From Carnegiea gigantea (lineage: Eukaryota; Streptophyta; Magnoliopsida; Caryophyllales; Cactaceae): a stretch of 64,000 bases of DNA. The position numbers and the translations under genes are program-made. The notes under the pieces are model-generated. The model saw only the letters and a program-made list of their open reading frames with translations. It was not told the DNA's origin and searched no databases. How positions within the stretch are numbered: position 1 is the first letter of the stretch; each line of letters starts with the position of its first letter. Below are positions 1 through 10,410 of the stretch, in pieces. The DNA is taken from the NCBI GenBank assembly GCA_029747015.1, contig JAKOGI010000575.1, positions 408,501-472,500 on the forward strand. Direction: 5' to 3'.

Positions 1-180
1 CACAGTTACCGGCATACCACGGTCCGTGGCAGGCACCACAGTGGAAGCAAATTTTCTGCTCTTCTCTTGCTTCACGGGCATAACATCTCATGAGCATCTG
101 TGGGGGGGTCAAAATACACTCAACTGAGGGTCAAATGCTGGGTCAAGATGGTCTAAATTCCTGCACCCAAACATAAAACG

Positions 181-275
181 AGAATAGGAGTATAAATGAT
201 AACTTAAAGCACATAATCCTTCTAGAAATGTAGCAAAATGACTCTAAAATTATATATACGATAAGCACTTATCAA
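181..275. repeat. Dispersed direct repeat, copy 1 (95 bp)
   Basis: This 95-bp stretch recurs in the same orientation at 1096-1190. Both copies begin AGAATAGGAGTATAAATGAT and end CACTTATCAA, with scattered substitutions and no length change. The pair lies in the retroelement debris and could be a duplicated 3' untranslated segment. Confidence 0.8.
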
Positions 276-1095
276 ACTTCCCTATGCTGAAATTGTTGCT
301 TATCCCTAAGTAACGCTAAGACCAACATTTATTCAAAACCTCCTCAAGATAGACATAGGTAGCATTTCAATGGCAAGGGCGATTTGAAGTTAGCCCAAAA
401 AGATGCAAAAATCATTTAGCAAACAGACTGCGGAATGAAATTTTTGAAAACCACTTGATATACCACAATGTCAAATTTGGATCAATCCCCCTAAATCATC
501 AAAATTCAAATACAATAATTTGACATATGAAACAAATGGAGATAGCAATACCAGTAGAACCTCGCTATAGTCATGTGGCAATCATCACTTATGTGTTTGA
601 AAAAAATATATGAAGGTTCCCTCAATTCTCATTCCATAGACGTAAATCTACCATAAACTTGATAAGACTCTCTAATTCGTCATCACTAAAATGCAAACAT
701 ACTAAACAATCATGAAGACTTTCATAAGGTTGTAATGGGGAAATGGGTAAAGGTAAGAGGGGCATAAATGTTTTGGAAATGTGGAGTTAGAAGCCATAGA
801 CTAAGAGCTTTAGTGCATCATACCACATCTTTCCTAGACTAATGCAATTCATTGACAAAATACATCCCCAGTTGAAGAGACAAAAAGTTGAAAGTCATAA
901 ACATTTTATAATCCCAACAAGGCTAACACTCTTTTTTGTTATTCTCTTTTTTTTCCCCTTATTTTTGTGTTTTTTTGTTTGTTTTTTTTTCTCTCGTTTT
1001 TTTTTTTGGGGGGTTTGGCTTCAAAAGAGTTAGCTAAGTGAAATCCATACCAAATTTTGAATCTCAACTCTTCTCTAAACTCTGTACAAAAAATG

Positions 1096-1190
1096 AGAAT
1101 AGGAGTATAAATGATGACTTCAAGCATATAATTCTCCAAAAAATATAGCAAAATGACCCCAAAATGATATGTACAATAAGCACTTATCAA
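1096..1190. repeat. Dispersed direct repeat, copy 2 (95 bp)
   Basis: Second copy of the stretch at 181-275, same length and orientation, 915 bp downstream. Confidence 0.8.
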
Positions 1191-1460
1191 TCCTTCATGA
1201 AACTTAAATGCAAGCTATCCTTGTTCTAGTGTGCAAATCTTGATCAACATTGTCATAAACTCAAAAGAATCATGCATGTAACCCTCTACTCTTTGCTAAG
1301 CGCATAAGCTCGATCGCCTCAGATATGTGCAATATTATCAAAGTTATTTCACGTTCAAGCTATGGTGGCGGCACTCCAAAATTTCAATCCAATGCTTGAT
1401 ATAAGAATTTCAATATAATTTGCACGCTTGTTTCCTATGCTAACATTTCTATAATAGAGC

Positions 1461-1640
1461 TTTTTTAGGGATAGTTTGCATCCAGGTATCCTGAAATTTT
1501 AAGAGTTAATATTTTTGCCCTTACACTTTTAAAGTTTACTTTCTACTACCTCAAAAGTTTGTTGGCTTTAATTTTAGGTACCCTCTATATTCTCCTTAAG
1601 TCCCTAAAGTTCTAAAATTTGCACTTTAGCCTAAATCCTT
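1461..1640 (+). repeat. Left imperfect inverted arm beside the pararetrovirus
   Basis: Read forward, this T-rich stretch (GGGATAGTTTGCATCC..., then ACTACCTCAAAAGTTT) matches the reverse complement of about 8390-8562 with many substitutions and small gaps. Together the two arms bracket the endogenous viral element. They could be ends of an older DNA transposon into which the virus integrated, or two opposed copies of one repeat. Confidence 0.45.
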
Positions 1641-1718
1641 AAAAACTTACTTTCGAAAAATTTAAAATTGCGTATGTGGTATTTTGCTAACTGGTGGAAC
1701 TCGACCTCCTCTTTCAAC

Positions 1719-1732
1719 TGGTATCAGAGCCA
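1719..1732 (+). promoter_or_regulatory. Minus-strand primer-binding site (tRNA-iMet)
   Basis: TGGTATCAGAGCCA is complementary to the 3' end of plant initiator tRNA-Met, the primer used by caulimovirids. Here it stands alone without an upstream LTR and marks the start of the viral genome map. Confidence 0.85.
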
Positions 1733-1805
1733 AGTGATCAAAAATAATTAAGATAATTAAGCTAATTAATGATTAATTAAGCTAATTAACTGTGTTTAAC
1801 TGTGA

Positions 1806-2117
1806 CTAATAGTTGAATCATTACCGGCTTGCCCTGGACCAAATTATTCTCACATTGTTCACTCATCAGAAGGACTTTCTCCATTAGCACCACAATTAAA
1901 TTATATCACTGATATAGTTTTAGAATTAAAAATAGAATTAGCTAAAATTAAGACCGAAGTAAAAGAGCTTAAGAAGCAAATTTCTGTAATCCACCTTTCA
2001 CTAGTTAACAAAGTAAGACATAGTAGTAAATCCACTTTCAGTATTAGTACTCCTTTTCAGCATAAGTATCCTTTCAAAGCCCAAAAAGCAAGATTCCATT
2101 TTCTTTACACCAGATAA
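1806..2117 (+). pseudogene. Viral coiled-coil segment, remnant
   Basis: An open frame of about 100 codons without an ATG, ended by TAA at 2115. Its middle is strongly heptad-like, with alternating Leu/Ile and Lys/Glu (for example LELKIELAKIKTEVKELKKQ), followed by a Ser/Phe/Lys-rich tail. A coiled coil near the 5' end is compatible with the small virion-associated or N-terminal polyprotein segments of caulimovirids, but I cannot assign it to a named protein. Confidence 0.5.
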
Positions 2118-2344
2118 AAATTCAAAAAGAAGTAGAGCAAAAATTAGCTGAAAAAGCAGAAAAAGAAGAAGAAAATGGAGTATAAGCAATGTATTCTTGA
2201 AGAACTAAAAATATGTTTGACAAAGTGCAAAACCCAGAAGAATTAAACAAAATCATGAGCGCAATTAGTGATAAACATGATGTATTATCGGATGATAATG
2301 AAGAGACTAACAATGTCCAATCAGAAGAAGAAATATATTAGCAA

Positions 2345-3533
2345 ATGAACCTTATTAAACTTGATGATCTTAATGCATTACCATTAGAAGAAATTAAAAG
2401 AAACTTAGATAAAAAATATGATAAAATGGTTGCTGAGGATGAGATTAATGAAATTGGAGAAGAAATTGACTTATATGAAATAGAGACCAATCTCGTTAAC
2501 AATATAGTTCCTGAGCCTTAAGAATTTGGTAAACCTTCTAGTAGAAATACTCATTTCTTAAGACCTAGATACGTTCCAACAGGATGTACAATCAATTTTT
2601 CCTTTGGATTTGTCCCATGAAAATCACAACTTTTAAAGAAATTGGCCTTACTCTAATTAGTCAAACAGGATATACCTTGAGCATTGATGGAGCCTGTAAC
2701 AGAGAAGAAATATTTGAGTACTGGAAAAGAAGCATGAATAGTATTTTAAACTTAAATACTACATGAACTGTTGTCAATTTCATAAATTAAATCGAACATA
2801 CCATTTCTAGCACTGTAGCTGACAGGTATGATTCATTAACTGAAGAAGGTAAAAATACCTTAAGAATGATGGAGACACCACCTGCAATGTTTAAAAATTT
2901 ATGTAAAGAAATTGAAATCGAGTTCATCGGAGCTAAACTTGATTCTGAAGAAATAGCAAGAGAATGGCAAAGAAAGATTAATCACATAGAATTACGGGAT
3001 ATGAGATATTTGAAAAATTATATTGCTGAATTTAGTCAATATTATTACAAAATTGGACACAATGAAACTAATATATCACGGTATGTTTTATGACAAATTG
3101 CTATATCCTATAAATTTCATAATCAATGAAAAATACATTGCATATCTAGAACGTGCATGTCATTGATACCTTTGGCTCTAGAATCTCTTATCTAAGAAAA
3201 TGGGTTAATAATTAATGCCTTGATCTGCAAAAGCAATAGAAAATTAAGAAGCAATTTCTAACTTGTTGGGATTCACCGTATCAATGGGGAAAAGAACCTG
3301 AGAAAAGACAAAAAAGAAAATTTTATAAGAAAAAGAGATTTAATAAGCAAAGGGGAGAGAAATATAAAAGAAAATATTATAACAAACCAAATCCTAAAAA
3401 ACGAAGGTTTTTTAGGATAGCAGCTTACTGTTCAGTCGGAAAAAATAACTGCAAATGTCGAACATGCGGAGAAGTAGGACATTATGCTAATGAATGCAAA
3501 AATAGAAGAATAACAAGATTATTGAAACTTTAG
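2345..3533 (+). pseudogene. Pararetroviral coat protein region, broken
   Basis: The acidic N-terminal part starts at ATG 2345 and meets a stop near 2519; further pieces lie in other frames (2584-2766 and 2866-3093). The 2866-3093 piece resembles the caulimovirid coat-protein core, with Trp, Arg and Tyr spaced as in EIAREWQRKINHIELRDMRY and a following EFSQYYYKIG. A basic Lys/Arg-rich tract (about 3296-3420) precedes a retroviral-type zinc knuckle CX2CX4HX4C at 3456-3497 (CRTCGEVGHYANEC). The role in virions is RNA binding and capsid assembly. Several stops and frame changes leave no functional protein. TAG at 3531 closes the knuckle frame. Confidence 0.72.
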
Positions 3534-3535
3534 GA

Positions 3536-4370
3536 AGCTTAGATTATGTTGAGCTAAGTGAAGATGAGGCATTAGACCTAGCCATAAGTAACAACAAAAG
3601 AATTGTTGAAATTATATTGGACAATAAATATGAAAAAAGTGATTATGAAGAAATAAGCCATACATATGATGGAAAGTAGCTTGGTTAGCTTTGGAGGTCT
3701 TCAAAGAGAAGAGTTTGTTGTAGACAATGATCACGGGGAAGTCAAAGGAGATTGGGTTCTTCCTATAATTCAAAAAGACATGATCTATAAAAAATTCATC
3801 TTTCAATTAAAAAGCAAATACATATGTGAAATGATGGAAGGAGATATGGAGATTAAGGATTGTGAGTATGACGATGGGGAAGTTAATCTTATTAATTAGA
3901 AAAATATCCTTAAGCATAATAAAGGTAGAAAATATAGGTATATCCATGTCGGAAATGTCCAAATTCAAATCACTCCATTACAATACTATGGCAAAGATAT
4001 TGATCTTTATGCTTTACTCTGTGACATTAGGCATACCAAATTTAATAATCAAATTATCACAGAGATAAAGACCCATTTACGTAATGGGTCAGTAGGATTC
4101 AATTGCCAACCGGGATATTGTGTGAGTCTAAAAGATGAATTTGCTAAAAACTTCGTATCTCTTAAGATAAAAACAGTTGAGATGGACATGAAAAGAGGAG
4201 GATATCCTTTAAGAATATTTTAGAAAATCATCTATAAATTAGATAATACAATAGACCCAAAAACTAAACTAACTATGATAGAAGCAGAAAAATTTGAAAG
4301 TCCTACCCTATGTAAAAGATCCAGAGGATTAAGTCCAATCCCCAGGAGATAAAAATTAATCGCTCATGGA
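3536..4370 (+). pseudogene. 30K-type movement protein region, broken
   Basis: Two overlapping frames (3666-3899, then continuing to about 4223) carry features of the 30K movement superfamily: a YIHVGNVQIQITP strand, a conserved Asp about 25 residues later (ALLCDIRH), a Gly turn followed by a hydrophobic-proline stretch, and an LKDEFAKNF segment. Family members bind nucleic acid and widen plasmodesmata for cell-to-cell spread. A frameshift separates the N-terminal third and TAG near 4222 interrupts the C-terminal part. Its position after the coat-protein knuckle is the main clue to a cavemo-/solendovirus-like origin. Confidence 0.65.
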
Positions 4371-4468
4371 TATCTAGCTTTGCCAACCCTACAAAGATCA
4401 ATAAGAAAAATATAATAAAAATTGATGAGGAGGATAAAATCACCATAAAACCTCAATTATTAAGAAGC

Positions 4469-5110
4469 GTGAGTACAAGATCAGATTGGGGAGAAGGGTC
4501 CTCATTAGCTAAAGAAGATCTCAAAAAAGATAATACCATTAGCCTGACCAGTGAAATGAGTAGAATGAGTTTTGAAACTACAAGATCCAGTGTAGATCGA
4601 ATTATGAGCCTAGAAAGAAAGGTCATTGGGTACAAAACTAGAACTGTTAGTGAACCAATCTATGAAGATGAATTAGTCAAAAATATGACCATGAAAATAT
4701 GTTATGAAGCTACCAATACAAATCCAAATAACATCTATATCCCAATAAAGGTATGTTTAGAGGGATATAATAAATATGAACTATGTGCTTACATAGATAG
4801 TGGTTGTTCTGTATACTTTGAAAAAAGATAACTGTTTCCTGAGTTTATGTGGAAAAGAGCTAAAAATCCTTTATAACTGAGGATAGTTGACAATAGTATT
4901 ATGAGTCATAATAAAACCATAGAATTAAGAGGAGTTCCATGCATTCTACCAGTTCTATGGCCTACTGATCGACCTTCTCATGATATGATTATTAGAAATA
5001 ATTTTCAAAGATTATATTTCCCATGCACACAGACCATAAACCAGATAATATTCACGACAAATGGTCACTCTGTTCCTATTGAAAAATTAAGTAAGGCTTA
5101 TACACATTAG
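4469..5110 (+). pseudogene. Pararetroviral aspartic protease region, broken
   Basis: The frame from 4469 is Ser/Asp/Glu-rich, then folds into a retropepsin-like start with the catalytic triad-type motif IDSGCS (Asp codon at 4796-4798). A stop (TAA) follows about 10 residues later, and the second half of the domain continues in the frame 4901-5110 (...SHNKTIELRGVPC...). In the virus this enzyme matures the polyprotein. DSG is retained, but the interruption destroys the domain. Confidence 0.7.
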
Positions 5111-5149
5111 AAGATTAAATTCACACACAGTCAGTGTGGTGAGAAGGTA

Positions 5150-5990
5150 ATGCCAGCACAACGTGAAGCAGCACTAACAATCCCATTACTCGAATTATCT
5201 ATTAAAGAACATATTATTGAACAACAAGAAAAATTATGTAAAGAACTCTACTCTGATAATCCACTAAAGTTTTGGGATAAAGATAGGACCTTTGCAAAAA
5301 TTACTTTGTTAAATCCCAACACTATTATTCGAGTCAAACAAATGGTGTATACACACCAGGATATCCAAGAATTTGAAAAACAAACTAAAGAACTCCTAGA
5401 TAAAGGATTAACTAGAAATAATAAGAGTCCTCACACAAGTCCTACTTTCATGGTAAGAAATCATGCTGAAGAGAAAAGAGGAAAAGCTAGAATGGTAATC
5501 AACTATAAAAAGCTTAACGATAATACTATCTTTGATGGTCACTATATTCCTAGCAAAACAGTCCTTTTCAACAGAATTCAAGGAGCCTCTTGGTTCTCGA
5601 AAATGGATTCCAAAAGCAGTTATTGGCAGATAAAAATGAATGAGGAAAGTATTCCTTTAATTGCATTTAGTGCCCCACAAGGACATTATGAATGGATAGT
5701 AATGCCATTGGCCTTAAAAATACACCTCAAATATTCCAAAGAAGAATGGATAATATCTTTAAGGACCTTAATCATTATTGTTTAGTTTACATTGACGATA
5801 TTCTTATCTTTTTTAAAACTATAGAGCAGCATAAAGATGATGTCTTGGCTGTCACCTAAAGATGCATTGACCGTGGCATTATACTTGGTGAAAATAAATG
5901 CATTTATGCCGAACAAGAAATTGAGTTTTTAGGCTTAGAGATAAAGGTCGGACAAATTATTTTACAAAAGCAAATTTTCCTAAAAAAATT
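5150..5990 (+). pseudogene. Pararetroviral reverse transcriptase region, broken
   Basis: The frame 5150-5785 holds RT fingers and palm blocks: a LLDKGLTR...SPHTSPTF region, ARMVINYKKLND, the first catalytic Asp in FSKMDSKSSYWQI, and an APQGHYEWIVMPL block. A frameshift near 5716-5722 moves the rest to another frame, where the polymerase motif YIDD is intact at 5788-5799. The thumb side is recognisable to about 5960 (EIEFLGLEI). The enzyme would copy pregenomic RNA to DNA. The retained YIDD but broken frame indicates decay after integration. Confidence 0.85.
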
Positions 5991-5999
5991 GAAGATAGG

Positions 6000-6564
6000 A
6001 AGCAACTAGGAAGATTTCTTGGATGGCTTACCTATGCTTCAGATTTTGACAAAGATTTAGCTAAACTAAGAAAGCCGTTGCAGTAGAAACCCAAGAAAGA
6101 AGTAAGTTGGACGTGAACTATTAATCATACAAAGATTGTTCAAAGCTTCAAAAAGATGTGTAAAAATCTTCCTATTCTTAATTTGCCTAATGAAAGAAAT
6201 GATTTAGTTCTTGAAACAGATGCTAGCAATGAGCACTGGAGTGCGGTACTCAAAATCAAAGAAGGAGAAAAACTCAGCAAATATTACAATGAAAGTTTTA
6301 ATAAGGCAGAATGCAACTATCCAATAATAGAAAAAGAAATCTTTGCAGTCATAAGGGAAATTGAAAAATTCTTAATTTTTTTAGCCCCAAAACCTTTTCT
6401 TATTCGAACTGATTGTAAAGGAATACTTGGTTTTATAAAAAAGAATTTATCAAATATGCAAGCATAAGGGCGACTCCTACGTTGGCAATTATGGCTTAAC
6501 CAGTTTTCCTTCTCTATTGAACATATACAGGGATCAAAAAACTCTTTGGCAGACAGTCTAATTT
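6000..6564 (+). pseudogene. Pararetroviral connection and RNase H region, broken
   Basis: After a connection segment with stops (LGRFLGWLTYAS and following), the frame 6156-6467 contains RNase H hallmarks: the first Asp in LETDASNEHW, the Glu in YPIIEKEIFAVIREI, and the next Asp in LIRTDCKGIL. The last motif (about 6530-6560, near NSLADSL) lies after a stop at 6465. RNase H removes RNA from the RNA-DNA hybrid during replication. Domain order RT then RNase H with no integrase after it supports a pararetrovirus. Confidence 0.82.
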
Positions 6565-6576
6565 GAGAACTCACCA

Positions 6577-7640
6577 ATGGTGATCATCAAAGCCGACCTC
6601 CTGCCAGAAAAGGGGGAAATTCTTAACAAAATGCCATTCCTACTAGAACGGGTTATGCCTTCTAATAAAGTCCTTATAAATAACCTAGAATTCCATACAA
6701 AAAGCAAATTATGTTTTGGTTTGCTATCTACTGCCTGCCTAATTGCCCAAAGATTTTCCCTTCTAGAGTTACAAATTAGTTACTTTCAGTGTCCTTATAA
6801 TATCCAAGAAAAAATAAGTTCTCATGTTCGAGAAAAATGGTTCAGTGAGTGGTATGCAACCTGCATCGATTTTATCATTATTATTGCTATGATATTTGGG
6901 AGTCTTGGAGTGCAACGATCTATTTTTTCGATAGATTTGGAATTGGTGGCATTTGTTTCCTAGCAAATTCATTATCTACAAATGACCCTATCTTTAAAGC
7001 CTGGAAATACGAGATGGTACTTTACTTCACAGAAATCCCATATCCAAAATTTTCATTTTTCTCAACCTTAACTAAATTCCAGCAATGCATGTGCGAAAGA
7101 ATCCATTGGCTTCTTACATCTTCTGAGGGTCCAACAAAAATTCAAGTTCGCAGATGCCTAATTTTAAAGGTGTATAGCGCTCTAATTGAATATGAAAATA
7201 GAAAAGCCAAATCAGCCTATTATCTTGTCCAAATCGTTGATTGCGACGATTTCAATGATCAACGACAAAATTGGATTTATAAAAATCTGGTACATCTAGT
7301 TACTGATCCTTTTTTATCAAGGGCCACTGGATTTTTCAACGTTTATCATCAATGTTGGGCATTAATCGAATAAGGAAAAACATTAATGCATTGTGGGAAC
7401 AATACTTTCACCTATGATAATGAGTTTAAAAAGGTGGACGGAGTAGTGTGAGAAGATATCTTTGATTATCTCTTTGATGTTGGAGGTGGAAAATTCTTAT
7501 CAGAAAAAGGAAAAAAATATCTCCTTGAATTATTTGAAGAATGGAATCCAGAGCATCTTAAGTAACTTGATGAAGATTTTGATGATTATCTAGATAATGA
7601 TGGTCTGAAAGATATAATTCGAGATGAAGGAATGTAGAAT
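6577..7640 (+). pseudogene. Unrecognised terminal ORF of the endogenous virus
   Basis: Two overlapping frames (6577-6963 and 6849-7373) plus a tail to about 7640 form what was probably one protein of about 350 residues. It is aromatic-rich (WFSEWYATCIDF, FKAWKYEMVLYF, YHQCWALIE) with an acidic Asp/Glu-rich C terminus. I do not recognise it and it lacks the obvious core motif of caulimovirid transactivators. It sits just after RNase H and before the promoter, where some genera carry a transactivator or an extra ORF. Frameshift and stops show it is dead. Confidence 0.5.
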
Positions 7641-7830
7641 CTCAATAATGATGACTAGTTTTATTATCATTAAAAGTTTTAAAAAATGGCTGCCTCATTA
7701 TTGTACTATTTTGACAAGTGTCTGGTTTGTAAAATAAAGTGTGTACTGTAGCGTTAGCATGTACTGTTGCAATGAGAAAAAGCTTTATGTATTGTAGCCA
7801 TTAGGGTATTCTATGTACCATCATCCCTTC

Positions 7831-7840
7831 TATAAATAGA
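7831..7840 (+). promoter_or_regulatory. TATA box of the pararetroviral promoter
   Basis: TATAAATAGA sits after the last viral ORF and about 160 bp before an AATAAA signal (7992-7997). This matches the usual caulimovirid layout, in which the pregenomic RNA starts downstream of the TATA box and ends just past its own start. Activity is not shown. Confidence 0.6.
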
Positions 7841-7991
7841 GAGGTCGAGTACTGAGAAGGACACGGTCATTTGAGCATTTTTGAGCAAAAGAGAAGTTTC
7901 TCCATTTCTCTATGAGCAAGTATCTCTAATAATGATAGCTTAAAGTCCCCCTTCAAGCTTTCCATTATAATATTTCCATTTTCAAACTTTC

Positions 7992-7997
7992 AATAAA
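7992..7997 (+). terminator. Polyadenylation signal of pararetroviral RNA
   Basis: AATAAA lies about 160 bp downstream of the TATA box, in the region that would be the terminally redundant part of the pregenomic RNA. Position is the only support. Confidence 0.45.
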
Positions 7998-7999
7998 AA

Positions 8000-8390
8000 G
8001 AAGTTTTTCTAGTAGGGAATGTTATCAAATTGAACCTTATGTTCTAAATATTATAATTTCTTGACTAAAGTATCACTATCCTTTAAAAAAGATATAAAAC
8101 TTGGTTAGTGACGACGGTCCGGGGTAAGAAATGAAACGGATCTGTGCTGTGCCTGATCTAAAGAATGTGAGGTTGAGATTAGTGATCTCTGTAAACTGAA
8201 AGTTAGAGGAACGCTGGAGTCCAGCGACGACTACGTTCATGTAATGGTCAAAAGCCTCTAATTAAACTTTAATTATTTTGCTAAGCATGGTGGGCCGTTA
8301 ATCACAGAAAATATAATATTTATGATATAAGTAGTAGATTATGATAATTTGTACCAGTAAAGTCATTATAAGAAGTTTAAGCGTATCAAC
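8000..8390 (+). other. Probable viral leader, non-coding
   Basis: This stretch follows the promoter and in a circular genome would join the primer site at 1719. It holds no long ORF. A GC-richer block (about 8105-8240) with short complementary words (for example around GGAACGCTGGAGTCCAGCG) may fold, as caulimovirid leaders do. Confidence 0.4.
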
Positions 8391-8562
8391 CAAGCATATT
8401 TTTCCCAGAATAGGGACCTTTGTCTAAATTTCAAAAGTTTTGATAGTTAAAAATCAGGAGTATAAAACCTCAGGGTAGTTTTAACTCAACAAAATAAGAT
8501 CAGGGTCAAAAAAATTAATACCGAAAACTCGAGGGGTGGTAGGTGCAAAATACCCGCTTTTT
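8390..8562 (-). repeat. Right imperfect inverted arm beside the pararetrovirus
   Basis: Its reverse complement starts GCGGGTATTTTGCACC and aligns with 1466 onward, then shares the TTAAT/TTTTTG(A)CCCT and CTACC(C)T words. Same interpretation as the left arm. Confidence 0.45.
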
Positions 8563-9112
8563 AGACTTGACTACGTACTGATTAATTATTTCTTCTATAA
8601 TCTTTGTCGTTAATGGATTGATTGACTTGATATACAAGCACTTGAATACACCCCAAATACCTTAAAAAAGAAAAATAGGCTAAGTTCATCGTTGGTTAAT
8701 TTTTTTCAAATGCAATGGATACAGAAGTCTTGCATACAAGGAAATATAACTTAGATTCACGTTTAATCAGAAGGCTCTCAGCCCAATTTGAAATGCACTT
8801 GATTTCCCAAAATATGCACAAACGTATATAACTTAAATGCATGTCTAACCAGAAGGCTCTTATACCCATTTTGAAAATGCACTTGATTTCCCGAATATGC
8901 AAAGGGGCCATTAACTAATGATCCATCATCCATCCAAGTGGATAATAACCAACTTTCATATATTCTTGGTGGGGTGGCTGAACAACCATGTAATACATCC
9001 CATATCTGCCAAAAGGCAGCATTTATTTAGTTTATTAGTTTCTCAGAACATTCTTTGTATTGCTCAGTTCAATAGTGGGCTTGTAACCCTAGTGGGGCCA
9101 CTAAGGTGATGG
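8563..9112. other. Intergenic or intronic flank with a short tandem duplication
   Basis: No coding region is visible. An 85-bp unit is tandemly duplicated (8732-8818 and 8819-8901), both copies ending in CACTTGATTTCCC(A/G)AA(A)TATGCA. The segment is a diverged paralogue of 22260-22590: both contain TACAAGGAAATATAAC, TCCATCCAAGT, TCCCATAT and GGGCTTGTAACCC in the same order. Confidence 0.6.
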
Positions 9113-9117
9113 AATAT

Positions 9118-9415
9118 TGTTATGTGTTGAATGAAGGAAGCACGTGAACGGCACGCACAGGCTGAAAGAGGCGCTAAAATAAGAAGACAGTTAGAGTTGT
9201 TAGAGGATGGTCGGCTTTTATGGGTTCAGTTTGAGGAGAGAGGAACTCTTTTTTTTCTTTTTCTTGGATTATATACAAGCTGCACTTGTAAAGGGAAGGC
9301 ATTATGGAAATTCAATGAAATGCTCTTCTCTCTCTCACTCTATCTTCGAATAGAGTCTTCTTAAAATCCTTTTAATTTCTCCATGAATTTGTAAGAATTC
9401 CTAGAAAACCTATCA
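9118..9415 (+). repeat. 5' LTR of the Reina-like element
   Basis: Begins TGTTATGTGTTGAATG and ends AAAACCTATCA, 298 bp. It contains GATTATATACAAGC (a TATA-like core near 9267) and a CT-rich tract before the end. It is followed after 3 bp by the primer site. Confidence 0.92.
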
Positions 9416-9418
9416 TTT

Positions 9419-9430
9419 TGGTATCAGAGC
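9419..9430 (+). promoter_or_regulatory. Primer-binding site (tRNA-iMet)
   Basis: TGGTATCAGAGC, 3 bp after the 5' LTR, pairs with the 3' end of initiator tRNA-Met, the usual primer of plant chromoviruses. Confidence 0.9.
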
Positions 9431-9488
9431 ATAAATTTCCTTGGCCTGATAGTTTTTCCAGAACCATTAATCCTTGAACCAAACAACC

Positions 9489-10382
9489 ATGCCTCGAATT
9501 GATGATGTCCAACAACAGCTGCAACAGTCGATTGATGATCTGCAGGGCCATATTAATAACCAATCTGAGCTACTAAATACGGAGCTGACAACTCAAAGAG
9601 AAGTTCAGGAATGAGCTCTTGCACAGTTGAGGGAGTTGATTACGGAATTGAGTGTCCAGGTGATGCAATTTATCGGTCAAATCAATGACAATGGCAACAA
9701 TGGATGTAACAACCTGTCCAGACTATCTCGTATTGACTTTCCAAAATTTAAAGGGGAGGATGTTCAGGGTTGGATTTATAAATATGAGCAATTCTTTGAG
9801 TTGGATTCAATACTGCAGAATAGGAAGGTTAAAATTGTTGCTATACATTTGTCAGGTAGAGCATTGATATGGCATCAAGCGTACATGAAGGGGTTTGATG
9901 CTAGGGTTTGGCCTATTTGGGAAAATTATAAAACTACTATATTAACTTGGTTTAGGGCTGGACCTTTTGATGACCCATTAGCTGAGCTGATGAAGCTCAA
10001 ACAGTTCGAAAGTGTAGCTCAGTATCAAGAGAAATTTGACATGTTGCTGAATAGAGTTGATTTGTCAATAACTCAAGCAGTTAGTGCTTCTTGAGTGGAT
10101 TGTGTGAAGAGATACAGTGTGCAGTTAGGATGTTCAGGCCTGCAAGTTTGCATGATGCTTATTGCCTTGCTAAATTACAAGAGGCTACTCTGGTGTCTAT
10201 AACTAAAAGGGCCAAACTTATTTTGGATAAACCTCCTACTACCAATAGGAATTTTACCTCCTACAGAGGTTCAACAGGAGGCTCGTCCAAGGGAAATAGT
10301 GTAGGAAGTCATTCTGGTTCTAGGAGTTTCACGCCTAATTCTGGAATTGTGACTTCCAAACCCAAGAGGATTCTATCATCAT
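9489..10382 (+). pseudogene. gag (capsid) of the Reina-like element, broken
   Basis: The frame starts at ATG 9489 with a Gln/Leu-rich coiled-coil-like N terminus, hits TGA at 9612, and resumes in frame as a typical gypsy gag: RIDFPKFKGEDVQGWIYKYE, HLSGRALIWHQAY and the LMKLKQFESVAQYQEKFD block. TGA at 10092 plus a frameshift moves the rest to the frame 10091-10384 (LCEEIQCAVRMFRP..., then a Ser/Gly-rich linker). Gag packages the RNA into virus-like particles. TGA at 9612 may be a C-to-T change. Confidence 0.85.
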
Positions 10383-10410
10383 AGGAATCAATGAGAAGAG
10401 GGCCAACAAC

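Larger units (their letters stand above)
1..1400 (-). repeat. Degenerate retroelement debris, probably Ty3/gypsy
   Basis: No credible coding region is present. On the minus strand the segment reads like the non-coding 3' part of plant Ty3/gypsy elements (Athila/Tat style), with the recurring phrase TTGATAAGTGCTTAT near 261-275 and 1176-1190 and a long pyrimidine tract at about 931-1010. A 95-bp stretch occurs twice (181-275 and 1096-1190). The class assignment rests on phrase resemblance only and is weak; no LTR ends, primer site or domain could be placed. Confidence 0.35.
1690..8390 (+). mobile_element. Endogenous pararetrovirus (Caulimoviridae), degenerate
   Basis: About 6.7 kb contains, in order: a tRNA-Met primer site, a coiled-coil segment, coat-protein core, CCHC knuckle, 30K-type movement domain, aspartic protease, reverse transcriptase, RNase H, an unrecognised terminal ORF, then a TATA promoter and leader. 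There is no integrase and there are no LTRs, which separates it from retrotransposons. Coat protein upstream of movement protein is the order known from cavemoviruses and solendoviruses; badnaviruses and petuviruses have the reverse. All reading frames are broken by stops and frameshifts, so this is a genomic fossil. The copy appears linearised near the primer site, with promoter and leader at the far end. Genus is inference; family is well supported. Confidence 0.88.

Noticed and set aside
842..1033. Small Phe-rich frame as a membrane peptide gene
   Set aside because: The hydrophobic part comes from a poly-T tract inside retroelement debris.
9419..9430. Primer-site matches as tRNA gene fragments
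   Set aside because: Each is a 12-14-bp complement to a tRNA 3' end directly after an LTR or at a viral genome start; no cloverleaf sequence accompanies them.
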